This document shows positions 33,102 to 44,854 of a DNA stretch of 64,000 nt, in pieces. Source of the stretch: Drechslerella dactyloides (taxonomy: Eukaryota > Ascomycota > Orbiliomycetes > Orbiliales > Orbiliaceae); contig JAGTWJ010000001.1 in the NCBI GenBank assembly GCA_020064725.1, positions 1 to 64,000 of the forward strand, in the 5' to 3' direction. The position numbers and the translations under genes were made by a program. Positions within the stretch are counted from its first letter, which is position 1; each line of letters opens with the position of its first letter. Below the pieces are notes generated by a model. That model made no database searches. It saw only the letters and a list, made by a program, of their open reading frames with translations, and was not told the DNA's origin.

Positions 33102-33622
33102 AACTGAAGGCAGCACTACCGGGACCCCGACGGATAATGCAAGATGAAATTCGAGACCGAAGTAGCAGGCGAATTGCGCGGCGCCGCGGCGGATCATGCG
33201 GGCAGTATGACTAAAGCTATCATTTTGCGTTAGCAGTATAACTTTCTTAGGCCTTATCCCCGCCGAACACTAGCACAAATCCAAAATGCACCAAAACGCC
33301 TCATATATACTTGTGTTGCGTTTACACAATAGTCGAGCTCGATGACATCAAGTGCCCAGCTGCATTCATATATTTAAAAGAGGCACGTTGCGCGAATTGT
33401 ACGCCGAGTGTTAAGACATACTCTATAGTATTCAGCTGCCCCTAACTGTATACCAGGTCCGGCGCCTTTGCATTGCTCGCAAAATATATGTGAAATCGCA
33501 GAACCATCCTCTGAGATTCTCAAACAATAGTTTCCATTTTTCCACTCACAAAGACTTCACGTACACCCCAACCCCAGAATCAAACAACAAGACACGACGC
33601 AGATTGTAGCGGACATACTACC

Positions 33623-35614
33623 ATGAAGGCTTCTCCGGTTTACACGCTTGCTGAAGGTAAATTCTACCAAGACATGGAGTTCGCAACTTCCTCAGCTCTC
33701 CAAACGCCAAGCCTTGCTAATTAGAGGAAATATATAGGCGTGCCCTACGGCAGTGCAACGACTGCTCAGCATTTCGGCGGCGACAACATAAAGGGCCTTA
33801 TGCTATTACAAGATACTCAGCTAATTGAAACATTGGCCCATTTCAGTCGCGAAAGAATTCCGGAAAGAGTAGTTCACGCTCACGCTGTCGGCGCATGGGG
33901 AGAGTTCGAAGTTACCCATGACATTTCCGAGTTCACGGACGCCAAGTTCCTCAACGGTATCGGGAAAAAGTCGAAAACTCTTCTGCGTGTTTCTACAGTT
34001 GGCCCTGAGCGGGGTGGGTCCGATAGCATCCGTGACGTCCGTGGCTGGGGAATGAAGATATTCACCGAGGAAGGTAATCAGGACTGGGTCTTCAACAGTA
34101 TTGTGAGCTTGACACCGTACTTCCAGGGCACTAGTAGCTCTCGGATCAGCTCCACTAATTAATCCAATTAGCCTGTATTCTTTGTCCGGGACCCTATCAA
34201 ATTTCCATCTCTCAATCGTTCGCATAAACGACACCCAGCTACAAACATGACCGACCCAACGATGGTAAGTTATTCTGAAAACTTCCCTGCCGCGCTTTAG
34301 AGATAGATTATCTGAAGTATGCACTCACTCTCTAACTAGTTCTGGGAGTAAGATTATCCTATTACCACACCTTGTCGGCGCTCTGGTCAATACACTAACT
34401 ACCGGTCCAACCTAGCTTCCATAACAATAGCCAAGAAGGCATTCATGCTCTGATGCTTTTATTCAGCGATCGAGGCACCCCAAAGTCTATCAGACACATC
34501 AATGCTTACAGTGGCCATACTTACAAGTTGACGAAGGAGGTATATTTAAATGCTGCCTTAGAAAAGTCCTTATATGCATAGCTGACATACACTTCACGCA
34601 GGATGGTACATTTCATTATATCAAAGTCCATATAAAGACAAATCAGGGAGTAGAAAACCTACTCAACGACGACGCTGTCAAACTGGCCGGCCAGGCTCCC
34701 GATTTCCACGCCGCTGATCTCCATCAAGCGATTGTGAACGAAAATTATCCATCATGGACCGTATATTTCCAGATTATGAAACCCGACGATGCCGAAACGT
34801 ACCGCTGGAACATATTTGACATGACTAAGATCTGGCCACATTCTGATTTCCCGCTGATTCCCGTTGGAAAGCTCACTCTCAACCGCAACGTAAGACTACC
34901 AATTTATCAGAAATTGTATCGCCAAAATTGATTTCGTACTAATATGTGTCTGTGAAGCCTGCAAACTATTTCGCTGATATTGAGCAAGCCGCATTTTCGC
35001 CTTCAAATATGGTTCCTGGGTGGGCTCCTTCCGCTGACCCTATGCTCCAGGCACGTATGTTTGCCTATAACGATGCCGCCCGTTATCGTCTTGGGGTCAA
35101 CTATCAACAACTTCCTTGCAATAGGGCCGTTTCCCACGTTTACTGCCCTTACCAACGTGACGGATTTATGACTTTCACTGACAACTACGGCGGAGACCCA
35201 AACTATGTTGGATCGGATCTAAAGCCCGTAACATTTGCAGGCAATGTTGGTGCCAACGGGTGCGTTGTCGGCGGGCATGAGAAGTGGATAGGGCAAGTCA
35301 TCGGCTTCACCTCGCGAGTCGTCGACGACGACTTTGTGCAACCTCGCGCATTCTGGGAGGTCCTTGGTAAACAGAATGGTCAGAGAGAGCACCTCGCATA
35401 CAATGTCGCTTGCCATCTTAGCGGCGCTGATCCCCAGGTCCATGCTAAAGCACTAGGTAAGTTCACACTAACTCCTATCGCGAATATGTGATCTTCACAT
35501 AAACATTAATGCTGACAAATCATATTATCCCCAGAAATGTTTAGCAAGGTTCACCCAAAAGTCGCGGAGATGATCCAAGTTGAACTGGAGAAAATTGCAA
35601 ATAGCCACAGATAG
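33623..35614 (+). CDS. Catalase (small-subunit type)
   Basis: Eight exons: 33623-33656, 33738-34102, 34172-34264, an 8-nt microexon 34340-34347 (TTCTGGGA), 34416-34539, 34602-34889, 34958-35456, 35535-35614; 496 aa. Heme-catalase landmarks: RVVHAHAVGAWGEFEVTHD with the distal His at 58, the distal Asn at 131 in FNSIPVFFVRD, then FWDFHNNSQEG (made by the microexon), and the proximal Tyr341 in MFAYNDAARYRLGVNYQ. The usual GNNTP reads FNSIP: the catalytic Asn is kept, but its neighbours Gly, Asn and Thr are changed. No signal peptide is visible and the C-terminus is not a clear SKL. The enzyme dismutates hydrogen peroxide. Its length matches small-subunit catalases without the flavodoxin-like tail. 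Confidence 0.93.
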
Positions 35615-36103
35615 TGCTCTAATGAAATCACCACCACTATATCACGTAATTTGATGATAAGTGATGTATACACCTGTACTATAACAATACTCTGCTATTC
35701 ACTGTCAGAGCCCACAACCCTTGGCCTATATCAGGCCTGCTTAACAAGGCTATAAGACTTTATTCAATAAGCTATGCGGATTATCTTAGCAAAAGCTTCT
35801 TGTATTCGTGTTCCGAGCGTAAAGCAATATCAGATCCACAGATTGATCATGTCGCATGATGTTATTTCCAACCAAGTCGACACTAAATATCTACCCGGGC
35901 CCAGTATATAGCTGCCTCCTTATCGGGAACTTATTCGTGGATCTATTAGAGTATCAGCATTTACGTTGCGGTTCATCAAGAATGACGAGGAATTTAAATA
36001 TAGATACTATTACATGGGCGGACGCCAGTTCTGCGATGTCAAAAATTGATTGCTTGTTTGGTCCTTCGTCGCTCAGGATACACGTACGATACAAATAAAC
36101 AAG
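35615..36103. other. Intergenic between convergent catalase and phosphatase genes
   Basis: A 490-bp AT-rich spacer. Nothing is recognised. Confidence 0.5.
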
Positions 36104-37363
36104 TCATCGTGGACTGATGATAGGGCTAGCAGTTACAGGTGGCATCCCGCCATTACAAGTACACCCTCCACTTCCACTAGCTACAGGAGGCCCATTCGTG
36201 CACCATGCCTCCGCCGTCCAAGGTTGTGTGGTTGTCGGGCTCGGCGACTCCCTGACCGTGGTAATCTTGATCAACGTCGGAATGATTGCGCCCGTGACCA
36301 AGCTGAAGGGAATATGACCAAGCACGCTGAGCATGCTACGGATAGCACCAGAGTGGGCAGTAATACTAATAATTGTGGAGTGATCGCTGGAGAAGATATC
36401 GCTGAGGACTACTTTCATTCGATAGGCTTGTGCAGACGCGGTCTCCGACAGGATTCCACTCCATATTTGGTCTTCTTCGCTGAACGAAGGCTCAATTCTA
36501 AAAGTCGGATAATTGGCTGTAATCCAACTCTTCGAGGAACGGCGATCGCAAGTATGGATCGTGATAGCCTCACGCAACAGCTCCTTGACTGTCGGGATGA
36601 ATGGGTGTCGGGCCTTCAGCTTAAGGCCAGAATAGGTGATATTGGCCGTTTCGAGGCAACGAGCCAGAGGACTGACATAATACGCGTCAGGCGGCGTTAT
36701 CTTCTGAATATCTATCTGATGTTTCCAAAAGTTATGAGCTCGAACCGCCTGTGATTTGCCGTAGGCGGTAAGCGATGCGTCCTCCCAAACTGCAGTCTCG
36801 TTGCCATAGAGTTCCGCCCAGTAGCAGTTCCACGATGGAGTGCCCACGTAGCTTTCTTCAGCGTTATGATAGCCCTCCGAGTGGCGGCCAATGAACAATA
36901 GTCGGTATTCGACATTCCTGCCGCTCTTGTAATTCAGTTTATCGACATATCGATTGAATTTTTGCCACTGAGTCAACTTGAGCGAGTTACCGTCGTCTGT
37001 TAGATATGGACGATCGATAAGACCAAAGTTCGCTGCCACCTTTGTTATTTGTGCTAGGTCAGAATCAAATCCAAGATAGATAACCCGATATGCATGCAAG
37101 GAGGCGATGAAACTTACATAATCGAATGTCGACGGGTCGGTACTAGGGTCATCTTGCAAGAAGAATCCCGGAACTGTCTCGAAAGTCAAATAAGCCTTCC
37201 CGTTATTTATGCTAACCCCAGAGGCTATTGGTGCAGTGCTGCTAACAATCGGCCCTGAGTAGGTACAGTCGGTCGTCTGAGCATGAGGTAATCTACCGCC
37301 AGCAGCGGCAAGCCATGGGACGCAAGCAACGATCCAACCGTACGTCTTAAAAATGGCAGCCAT
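36104..37363 (-). CDS. Secreted histidine-phosphatase (phosphoglycerate-mutase fold)
   Basis: A single exon of 419 aa from the ATG at 37363. I choose this Met because it opens a signal peptide (MAAIFKTYGWIVACVPWLAA); an upstream in-frame ATG at 37492 would add 43 residues and bury it. The catalytic loop is RHSEG (160-164), where the branch usually has RHG. SPLARCLETA supplies the second Arg (235), ELLREAITIH has the likely proton-donor Glu (265), and ITAHSGAIRSML the second His (337). The C-terminus is Cys/Gly-rich (CTNGP, GGCTCNGG). These enzymes remove phosphate through a phosphohistidine intermediate. Secretion suggests phosphate scavenging or another extracellular role; the substrate is unknown. 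Confidence 0.85.
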   Translation of the reverse strand: MAAIFKTYGWIVACVPWLAAAGGRLPHAQTTDCTYSGPIVSSTAPIASGVSINNGKAYLTFETVPGFFLQDDPSTDPSTFDYVSFIASLHAYRVIYLGFDSDLAQITKVAANFGLIDRPYLTDDGNSLKLTQWQKFNRYVDKLNYKSGRNVEYRLLFIGRHSEGYHNAEESYVGTPSWNCYWAELYGNETAVWEDASLTAYGKSQAVRAHNFWKHQIDIQKITPPDAYYVSPLARCLETANITYSGLKLKARHPFIPTVKELLREAITIHTCDRRSSKSWITANYPTFRIEPSFSEEDQIWSGILSETASAQAYRMKVVLSDIFSSDHSTIISITAHSGAIRSMLSVLGHIPFSLVTGAIIPTLIKITTVRESPSPTTTQPWTAEAWCTNGPPVASGSGGCTCNGGMPPVTASPIISPR

Positions 37364-38100
37364 TACATCCGACGTGACTGTTAAAAAGGGCAGACTTGCA
37401 GCGTTGAGAAACAATGAGACTGTGGTGAAATCCACTCCATCGCTACCACCAGCCATTTCCCCCGAGGCCAAGGAGCCGGCAATAAGCCGCATTTTATAGA
37501 TACCTACGCCAACAGACGACCTCGTCGTGTTGTGAACAAATAGCACCTGTTCTCGCTGGCTCGTACTCGTCGGGGACCAAATCAAATGAAAGTACACAGC
37601 GCGGCGACGTCCGAAACAGGCAGGGAGGAAGGGAAAGGTAGAGTCTCGCTGGGTTCGGTTCCGCGTGTCTGCACCAATCGCAGCCTCCACGTGCGATGCG
37701 GTTCTTGGCAGCTGCCCCCCACGAGCACGAGGAGCGAACCGCTTATTGGCGGCGGATTGCAAAATCCAACAGCGCCGAAAATGATTGTCACTGGCCCCCT
37801 GCAAAGAGGCCAGTGATATCGTCATATCCGTTAATTAATCAAGGCCACAGACCACTTAACTAGCTCGATCGCCCGAGCGATTAATATGTAAAGTCAGACC
37901 TAGTACAAAAAGGATGACCAGGATTAAATTATTGTACAGGCAAAGCGAAAATCGACATGCACAAAATTCGAAAGTTTGATATCTGACGATAATAGACAAC
38001 CGGTTGCGCAGGTACTGTTTTCCGATTCGACCAAGCCTGGGGCACCGTCTATCGAATTCACTGCTGCATGCGCCAATCTCGAGGACATGCTACCCAGAAA
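37364..38100. other. Intergenic upstream of phosphatase gene
   Basis: A 740-bp spacer. A 9-bp hairpin (TCACTGGCC ... GGCCAGTGA, 37788-37816) is present. GC-rich sequence at about 37550-37800 is open in several frames without a recognisable product. Confidence 0.45.
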
Positions 38101-39676
38101 CTACACTGGAGAGCCAGTCCTAGTGCTCTCCTTATCGCTCCATCGACTATGAAGAGACATTGCATCTACCCGGTATCGATTTAGCTGGTCGTGATGGGTG
38201 ATAGTTTTGCCCTGCACTCTACCAACGGCACCGGAAGGTAAACGCTCGCCTACAGTGGTGGATGGCCCGTAACTGAGAAGCTTAGGGGCATGTCGTATAC
38301 AAAGGGCCCTCAGCGCTGGTGCGGATGCACAGATGATCGCAAGATTCAGCTCCACGACAGCCCAAGCGTTGATTATGGGGGTCTTCCCTGATCCGCCTGT
38401 CGTCAGGAAGTACTTGTGAACGGCCCACAAACGAAAGCAGGACGCAATGCAGGCGCTGGTTTGACAATCGACATTAGCACGGGTCTGAGAACAGTGACGC
38501 GATTTGTACAACTTACAAGATGCCCAGACTGAATGTGAATATCGCGGCGATTCTCTCCCTTTTGTACAGCTTGAGACCCATGACCAGGGGCAATGGCATC
38601 AACCAGATAATCAAGTCCGCCAAGATCATCGCAGCTCCCGTGACGAGATAAGGAATGGTCTGATTCGAATCGCAGACGCTTGTGAACCATTCCGTCCAAA
38701 AAGAAACCGGTGTGCATTTGAACAAGCTGTACCCTGCTGAGGCGATGGCTGTTCCCGTGGCGAAAGCGAAGGTCACCCAGACTGCTATCTTGAGGTACCG
38801 AGCAGGAGAGCTTGAAAGGTTGTAATAGAACAATAGAAGTGAACATTTGATGACAAGTGCGGTGAAAGGATAGATGACATCCAACGCCATATACATCTAA
38901 AGCAAACGATTAGTATCGGATGATCAAAATGAATGGCTGACGGAAGAGAGTTTTCCGGGCCCCTATGTATCAGAAATGCTGGAAATCCCTGACATCCATC
39001 ACGATGTGCATATATATAAAAATATTGATCGGGCTGAGAGCTTACAGCTTGCTGCCTGGCTATTCGGGTCCAGCTATAGTCCCAAAATTGAGCGCTGATA
39101 TTAATGTTGGTTGCATGAAACAAGGCAGCAGAGCCATGCGCCAAAGTCATAATCTATTGACGGGTTTCAGGTGACATATAAGCATTATAGCCATTTTGAG
39201 GCCCGCCAGCTGTTTGCGATGTATACAGTCAGGTAACTCACATATCCCACAACCATGATCCAGTCATATGCCCTGATCCCCCCGGCGATAGATTGCCTTG
39301 ACCAGAGGCGTAGAGCTAGAACAGTAGTCGTCAAGATGGTAAAAACCCAAAAGATTGGAATTAATATGTGGCCAGCGCCAGGCGCCCTAGGAAGGTATGG
39401 TGAGACATCCGACGAGGACACCCAGTTAACACTATCTCGAATTTCATCCGGGCCTCCTAGGAAGGACTGGAGGATATTAAGATCGGACAGCCTGGCACCA
39501 GAAAAATCGACGATTTGCTGGTTTGTCGCATTTGGATACCGTTGATAAAATCGAGCAAATGCATGGACGACGTCCAGCGTCTTGCTGTCCTTGAACTTTC
39601 TCGCGAGAAAGGAGAGATTGATGCAGACTGCGGCGACCATATCGAGTTGATCACTCGTAAGGCCGGTTCCATTCAT
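38101..39676 (-). CDS. Fungal rhodopsin-domain integral membrane protein
   Basis: Four exons: 39676-39242, 39153-39046, 38896-38517, 38455-38101; 425 aa, with introns of 88, 149 and 61 bp. The membrane core fits the fungal-specific 'rhodopsin domain' proteins: HILIPIFWVFTILTTTVLALR then RLWSR, YDWIMVVGY, FWDYSWTRIARQ, MYMALDVIYPFTALVIKCSLLLFY, CTPVSFW, TIPYLVTGAAMILADLIIWLMPLPLV, SLGIFACIASCFRL, and ELNLAIICASAPALRAL. That gives seven predicted helices. Unlike the usual members, it has a ~105-residue soluble N-terminal extension (FARKF..., GGPDEIRDSVNW) before helix 1. The biochemical role of the family is unknown. Start: the first ATG in the open frame. Confidence 0.85.
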
Positions 39677-41837
39677 CGTTACCACTTAGATTCTGTAATT
39701 TAACTTGGACACGGTCAACGGACAGTGGACTGGCTTGGCGGAACTAGAACACGGCGCTGGTCGATGAAAATCGTATAAAGAAAAGATAGCCCGAATATAT
39801 ATCGTTGTAACAGTTCACGCTTTCAAGAAGCGGATCAACATGCACGAAGGGAATTATGCCAGGCCAGCCAAGGCAACTTTCGAGAATATATAGAAAGATT
39901 GAAGAAAGAGGGTCACCTGTTCAAAGATAAAAGAATACGGGATAGTAATTAGTGTATTAGTTTGGACAATCTGATTTCAATGATTAACGTTGGTAGATAT
40001 CCAGATGGAGAACAGGTTCCAGCTTTGATATAGTGTGCGGTTTCTTCCGTAGATCTGGGGATAGTTTTCCCCTCTTATATAGTGATACGCATTCTCTGGC
40101 GCAGTTACAACTGGACTATGTAGATATAAGCCGAGTGCCAACCGAAGTTCGGACACTATGAGACGGTATCATTAGGTTCATAGCTGCCGTAGATTCGTAT
40201 GCTGTAGAGTTGATAATTTTACCAGCAGATTGCTCGATTGTAGTCTGTAAGCGTATCATCATCTGTAGCTCTTCATGATGACACTGCATTGCATTGCATG
40301 CGGCTGCAGTCACTCGGGTAGTTGCTTGAAGGGAAAACAGCAGTCACGCTAGTTCAGAATCCAAAGACTCGTTGTTTTCGCCGTCGGAACTTGTTTCTTC
40401 CAATGACATCTGCTCTTGTTCTACGTATCCTATGCTGTCGAGTACAAGCTCGGAGGGTTGCGTCCCCGAGACTAGCGGCGGTCGAGTTCGACTTCAAGCC
40501 ATCTCGAGCCTCTACTCTCCGGCTTGGCAGCCTATTCCCCTGAGAAAAATTTAAAAGCTTGCTGATTTTGGCAAACAAGCTGACCGGGTCTCAAAAATGG
40601 AGTTGGCTGAATTATAGATATATGCATGGTACGCGCACCAGGAACAATAATAATCTAACACGGGACCTATTTTTGTTGGTTTGTTCTGGGGGAGGAATAG
40701 TCGAGATGCAGGTCGCGTCGGTTGTTCCTCGCGTCCTCGCCGCCGGATAATAAACGATAGTTAGCGTATGTTTTGAAACGAAACGGTCGACTGGGCTGAC
40801 ACAGAGCAGCGGAGGCTGAGATGGATGGGCTGTCAGCCTGCAGAGTCTGCGACAGAGGCCGATAACGCTCGGCTATCAATAGATAAGAAGCATCTGCCGG
40901 TACATTCGATAGGACAAGAGCAGTCGCCAACGTGCGTTTGGGGTGAAGAAAGAGATGACGTGAGAAGAAGATGGCGGTTGCCCCTGCATATGATACGACA
41001 GGAGGCCTTCCCGTTTGGACACCTGGCGACGTTCCCAAGGGACGACCGAATCATTACCGCCCGCACGAAATCGAACGGGCCAGCCGACAGCTTCTGGAAC
41101 GAGAAGACAGCGCTTTCGGAGTGGAAGGAACTTAGAAAACGTTCAACCGGGTTTCGAAACTTCGGAGAGTGAACCTGTTGGTAGAGCGCCGAATCCAACT
41201 GCGTTCCCAGCATCCTTTTCTACGCATACCAACAGGTTACACCGCAGCAAATGCTCGAAAGTTCAACCTCATCCCACACCGCGACTTTCAACTGACGGCA
41301 TTCCGTCGAGACAATATCGCGAAGCCGGGGAACGCCTGCACGTGCATGGCAGATTAATCGACGCGCATCCAGCAAGTGCTCAAGCTGCGACGAAACCCGG
41401 CCGATGGACGCCCCTGCTGCCAATTAACTGCATTCTCGTCGGCTGCCCAGGCCGGCTCTCGACACCGGAGCGCGCCACGTGTATCCTGGTTCATCTTCGA
41501 CATCCGGTGGAATGAACAAGGCGGAGAGTTTCTGCCGTCCGGCTCGTGCGCTCGTATACATGTACATACTTGTACATCTTATTTACCGTGCACGCCCTCC
41601 TGCCTGTCCTCGCAATGTGATCGTGGAACCCAATGCAACCCGGCGAAGCAAAGCCCGGCCATGGCCAGGCGGCTCAGCAGGTTGTCAACCCTCTACACAC
41701 CTTCGCCTCAGCGCTCACTCGCATCGCAGTCACCAAGTGATCACTGCACTCTCGCCGCCATTCGATCCGTCCGTGTTCCATCAAGGCTGATTTGCGACCG
41801 ACGCTCGTTCCGCTTCCGCTTCAAAGACAGCCCGACG
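39677..41837. other. 2.2-kb spacer between divergent genes
   Basis: It lies between the rhodopsin-domain gene (-) and the Cys-rich gene (+). From about 40300 to 41800 it becomes GC-rich and is open in many frames. A 12-bp inverted repeat (AACCTGTTGGTA ... TACCAACAGGTT, 41172-41238) is present. No gene is supported. Confidence 0.45.
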
Positions 41838-43129
41838 ATGCAGTTGCTTATCCTCGGCATCATCCTGCGGCTGGTGTGCGCCGCATCCGCACTCGCTTCC
41901 AATGCGCACCACGTCGCCCATCCCGCCGGCCACCTCGACGCAATCATCACGCAGCCCCCGCATCCCACTCTAGTCAACGACCGTCTCCACCCGCGCCAGA
42001 CGCCCTCTTCGACGACCGGTCGCGTGGCTTGTTCCGCCCTTTCGTCGGTCTACAGTTGGTGCGCGTCTTCTGGCTACGGAAACCTCTCCGGTCCTTCAGC
42101 TCTACCCTACTGCGCATGCTATTACAGTTCGACCTGGGTGCCCCGTATCTTTGATAGTCTGGCGACGTCCTGTTACGACTACGTCCGCTCCGTACAACCT
42201 AATCCAGCTGCTCTCAGTGGCATCGCTCCCTATCTCAACATCTGCTTTCTCGCCGGCGACGTGAGCAAATCCCTCACGCAAGGCTCTCTCGCCTGCAACA
42301 CTATTGCTACAATCCTCACCGCATGCGCCGGTCGCACGAACACCCGTGACCTTCCTTTCGGCATCACTCTCTCCGGAAGCAGCTCTCTAGCCAACTGTGC
42401 CTGCTATACGTCTTCCACGTATGCTCCCGACCGATTCGATAGTCTCGCGTCCGCCTGCAATACATACACTCAAAATCTCGCTGGTCAGGACGGACCGATC
42501 TCATCGCTGGTATCATTATGCCACAATGTCGGCGACGTTCGGCTCACCGCTTCGAGCGCTCTCAAACAATGCGAATCGCTCGAAAGCCGATTGGATTCCT
42601 GCAAGGTCTCGTCCGGCACGGCGCTCGATATGAGCGCTGCGAGGCAACAGGCTAGCTGTCTATGCTACGACACTAGATCGCAGTGGATTCCGAAGCCCGC
42701 AGACGCAATTGCCAGCTCCTGCTTGAACTATCTAGGGAAGGCCGCGCCACAGAAGGCTAGCAGTTATGAAGCATATGCCAATGGCTTTTGTGAAAGTCTT
42801 GGCGATGTACGACGGAGCATCGCATCTACAAGCGCCGTAAGCATTACTACAGCCCGGAAACCTACTAGCTCTATCTTATGAACTTGCTAACCTGAGGCCT
42901 ATAGGTCCCTGCGGCAACGACACGATCCTCGGCCGAGTCAGCAGTCAGCTCCAGCCGGACAGCAAGTGCTGCAGCGACAGCATCTATTAGCTCGAGTAGA
43001 ACAGGCGCTCCGGAGAGCAGCGTTCCAATACCTACTGCTGCTCCCGGCCCTGAGAACTCCACTCCCAGCTTGGTTAGTCCCTCAAGATTCTGCATGCACA
43101 AACCGCGACCAAGCCTGCTAATTCTCTAA
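41838..43129 (+). CDS. Secreted Cys-rich protein with three internal repeats
   Basis: Two exons, 41838-42836 and 42905-43129, give 407 aa. The 68-bp intron has a GTAAGC donor, a GCTAACC branch site and a TATAG acceptor. If it is not spliced, the frame stops at 42881 with 347 aa. A signal peptide (MQLLILGIILRLVCAASALA) is followed by a Pro/His segment ending LHPRQ. Then come three ~95-residue repeats, each with C-x(8-9)-C, a C-x-C pair (YCACY, NCACY, SCLCY) and a closing FDSLATSC-like block (FDSLATSC, FDSLASAC, ADAIASSC). The C-terminal exon is Ser/Thr/Ala-rich, as in wall-anchored or O-glycosylated proteins, but has no strong hydrophobic GPI tail. I do not recognise a named family. Confidence 0.82.
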
Positions 43130-43770
43130 CATGATGAATTAGTATCGAAATATACCCATTTCTGCAGCGATATATTTCTCTCTATTCTGCTCGGGACTTA
43201 GCCTTCTATGACACCCGGTTATACTTCTGGAACAGCCAGGCTTGGACTTTAACGGAGTAGAGCAGGCCAGACTTGCTTCCATCGACCCATGACTATGATT
43301 ATTTAATACCTGTATATACTACCTTCCTTCTACGATACCAATATAGACTTATAGCGAGCTCGGATTTCGTTATCCTATTTCATGCTTACAGCATGCATCA
43401 TATACCATTCACAATAGTGCGCGTAATCCAAAGGCTTCCTCCGTGTGTATTTACGAAGGGTGAATCAGTGTTTTTAGAGAAAATCTTCCTGCATAAGCTG
43501 TTCGATACAACGGGGCAATCTTGTGTCATTGAAGAACAGAATATCTTGTGATAAGCAGCAGAACGCTCGAAAGCCAATGCTAACGGTCAAACTACCAACA
43601 GTTAAGAATAACAAGTCGAATATGCAGCGAGAGCAACAAAGTCATATCATACGGCGCTAACGCCTCAACCGTCCAAAATATCCACGACGTCAAGTTATCA
43701 ATTACCACCGAACCCCTAGGCTCTTATGACGGAGTTTGCAGCATCGGTCTTAACGATACGGGGGTGGAAG
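43130..43770. other. Intergenic, nothing recognised
   Basis: A 640-bp AT-rich spacer between convergent genes. Short open frames only. Confidence 0.5.
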
Positions 43771-44188
43771 CTATGGTAAGGCTTCGTAGTTGCTGGTATA
43801 TCGCTGGCGATCGGAGAAGAGATAGTAGATGATCAAGCCGACGATGGGGAAGAAGAAGACGAGAAGAGCCCAGAGGATCTTGTGGGACGTCGGGCGGCCA
43901 GACTTGAAGATCTCGACTGTGCAAGGTGTTCATGTCAGCACGAGACCACATGGAAAGCCCCCGATCCACGAAAGAGGTGCGACCGGGCCAAAGATGGTAG
44001 TTGGTGGTGGAACACAAGGAGGAAAACTTACTGAAGATGAGAACATCGAGGATGAAGATGATGAGTCCAACGATACCACCACCGGCACCGTACCCCCAGG
44101 CGGTTTCCTGGATGACGATCAAGCCATCACTGATCGGGGCAGCGGTCACGAGGGACGCCAGAAAAGCGGTGAGAAAGAGCAGCAACAT
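43771..44188 (-). CDS. Small membrane protein, PLDc_N-like (cardiolipinase N-terminal)
   Basis: Two exons, 44188-44032 and 43916-43771, with a 115-bp intron (GTAAGT...CACAG); 100 aa. An N-terminal signal or anchor segment (MLLLFLTAFLASLVTAAP) is followed by YGAGGGIVGLIIFILDVLIFIEIF, and a second helix LLVFFFPIVGLIIYYLFSDR. The pattern D-x-x-x-x-x-EIFKS...K-ILW-LLVFFFPIVGLIIYYLF is the PLDc_N motif found in many short membrane proteins. It ends NYEALP. Function is unknown in fungi. The start is the first ATG and is supported by the hydrophobic N-terminus. Confidence 0.83.
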
Positions 44189-44568
44189 GGTTTCAGGAAG
44201 AAAAACTGTCGAGATGTTCTGATGGCAGAGAAGCAGCGGTGATGCAAACGTTGGGCGGTTGTTGGCAGATGGTCACCGTCGATGACTGAGTGTAACCAGT
44301 TGTAAGGTGGAGGAGGAGGATGAAGAGAGATGGAGAGGAGGAGGTTGAGAGGGAATGAGCAAGTATGCCCGTTATTATAAGGACCTCCACATTCCAGCCC
44401 AGCCGTCGTCATCGCCCTCGCGGCAGCAAGTACTAAGAGCAGACATGCCATGTCCAATCGGGCCTGCAAGCAGCCTCTTCGGGGCTAAGCGAATGACGTA
44501 TGGCGGTCATCTGTCAAGCGGCCAGCTCTGGAGGTCTCCGACGCGTGACAATTGGCCAGAGATCACAT

Positions 44569-44622
44569 CAGATTAGATCGAAAAGATAAGATCGGATGCG
44601 ATAAGATTAGATCAGATTAGAT
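44569..44622. repeat. GATTAGATC / GATAAG short-repeat cluster
   Basis: Repeated GATTAGATC-like units with two GATAAG hexamers (44585-44590 and 44600-44605). GATAAG is the core bound by fungal GATA factors such as the nitrogen regulator AreA/NIT2. It could be a regulatory cluster for either flanking gene or simple-sequence drift. Confidence 0.45.
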
Positions 44623-44854
44623 GCCGCGCCGAGGTGGACGATTTCCTGGCCCCTATTGATCCTGCGGCCACCCACCATTCCTCCCCGATCTCACCTTCCC
44701 TCTCCCGCCGCCCGACGACAACGGCAGCTCGCATCGGCAGCGCTTCGTCCCTACCACTCAATCGAACAGAAACAAAACTTCTTCGCGCCCAGGCGGCTCC
44801 TACCAAGAACACCTCCGACCATCACGCACCAGACGCAGGCCAGGATCCGGCGCG

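Larger units (their letters stand above)
32284..33622. other. Palindrome-rich intergenic region
   Basis: 1.3 kb upstream of both the GMC gene (-) and the catalase (+). It holds three inverted-repeat structures (listed separately) and an unusually GC-rich, Ser/Arg-coding-looking stretch at about 32700-33200 that is open in several frames but unrecognised. It may be a degraded mobile element. Confidence 0.45.

Noticed and set aside
41172..41238. 12-bp perfect inverted repeat with a 43-base loop, possibly a tRNA or terminator
   Set aside because: No tRNA arms fit and hairpin terminators are not used by fungal Pol II; it is most likely chance or a small relic.
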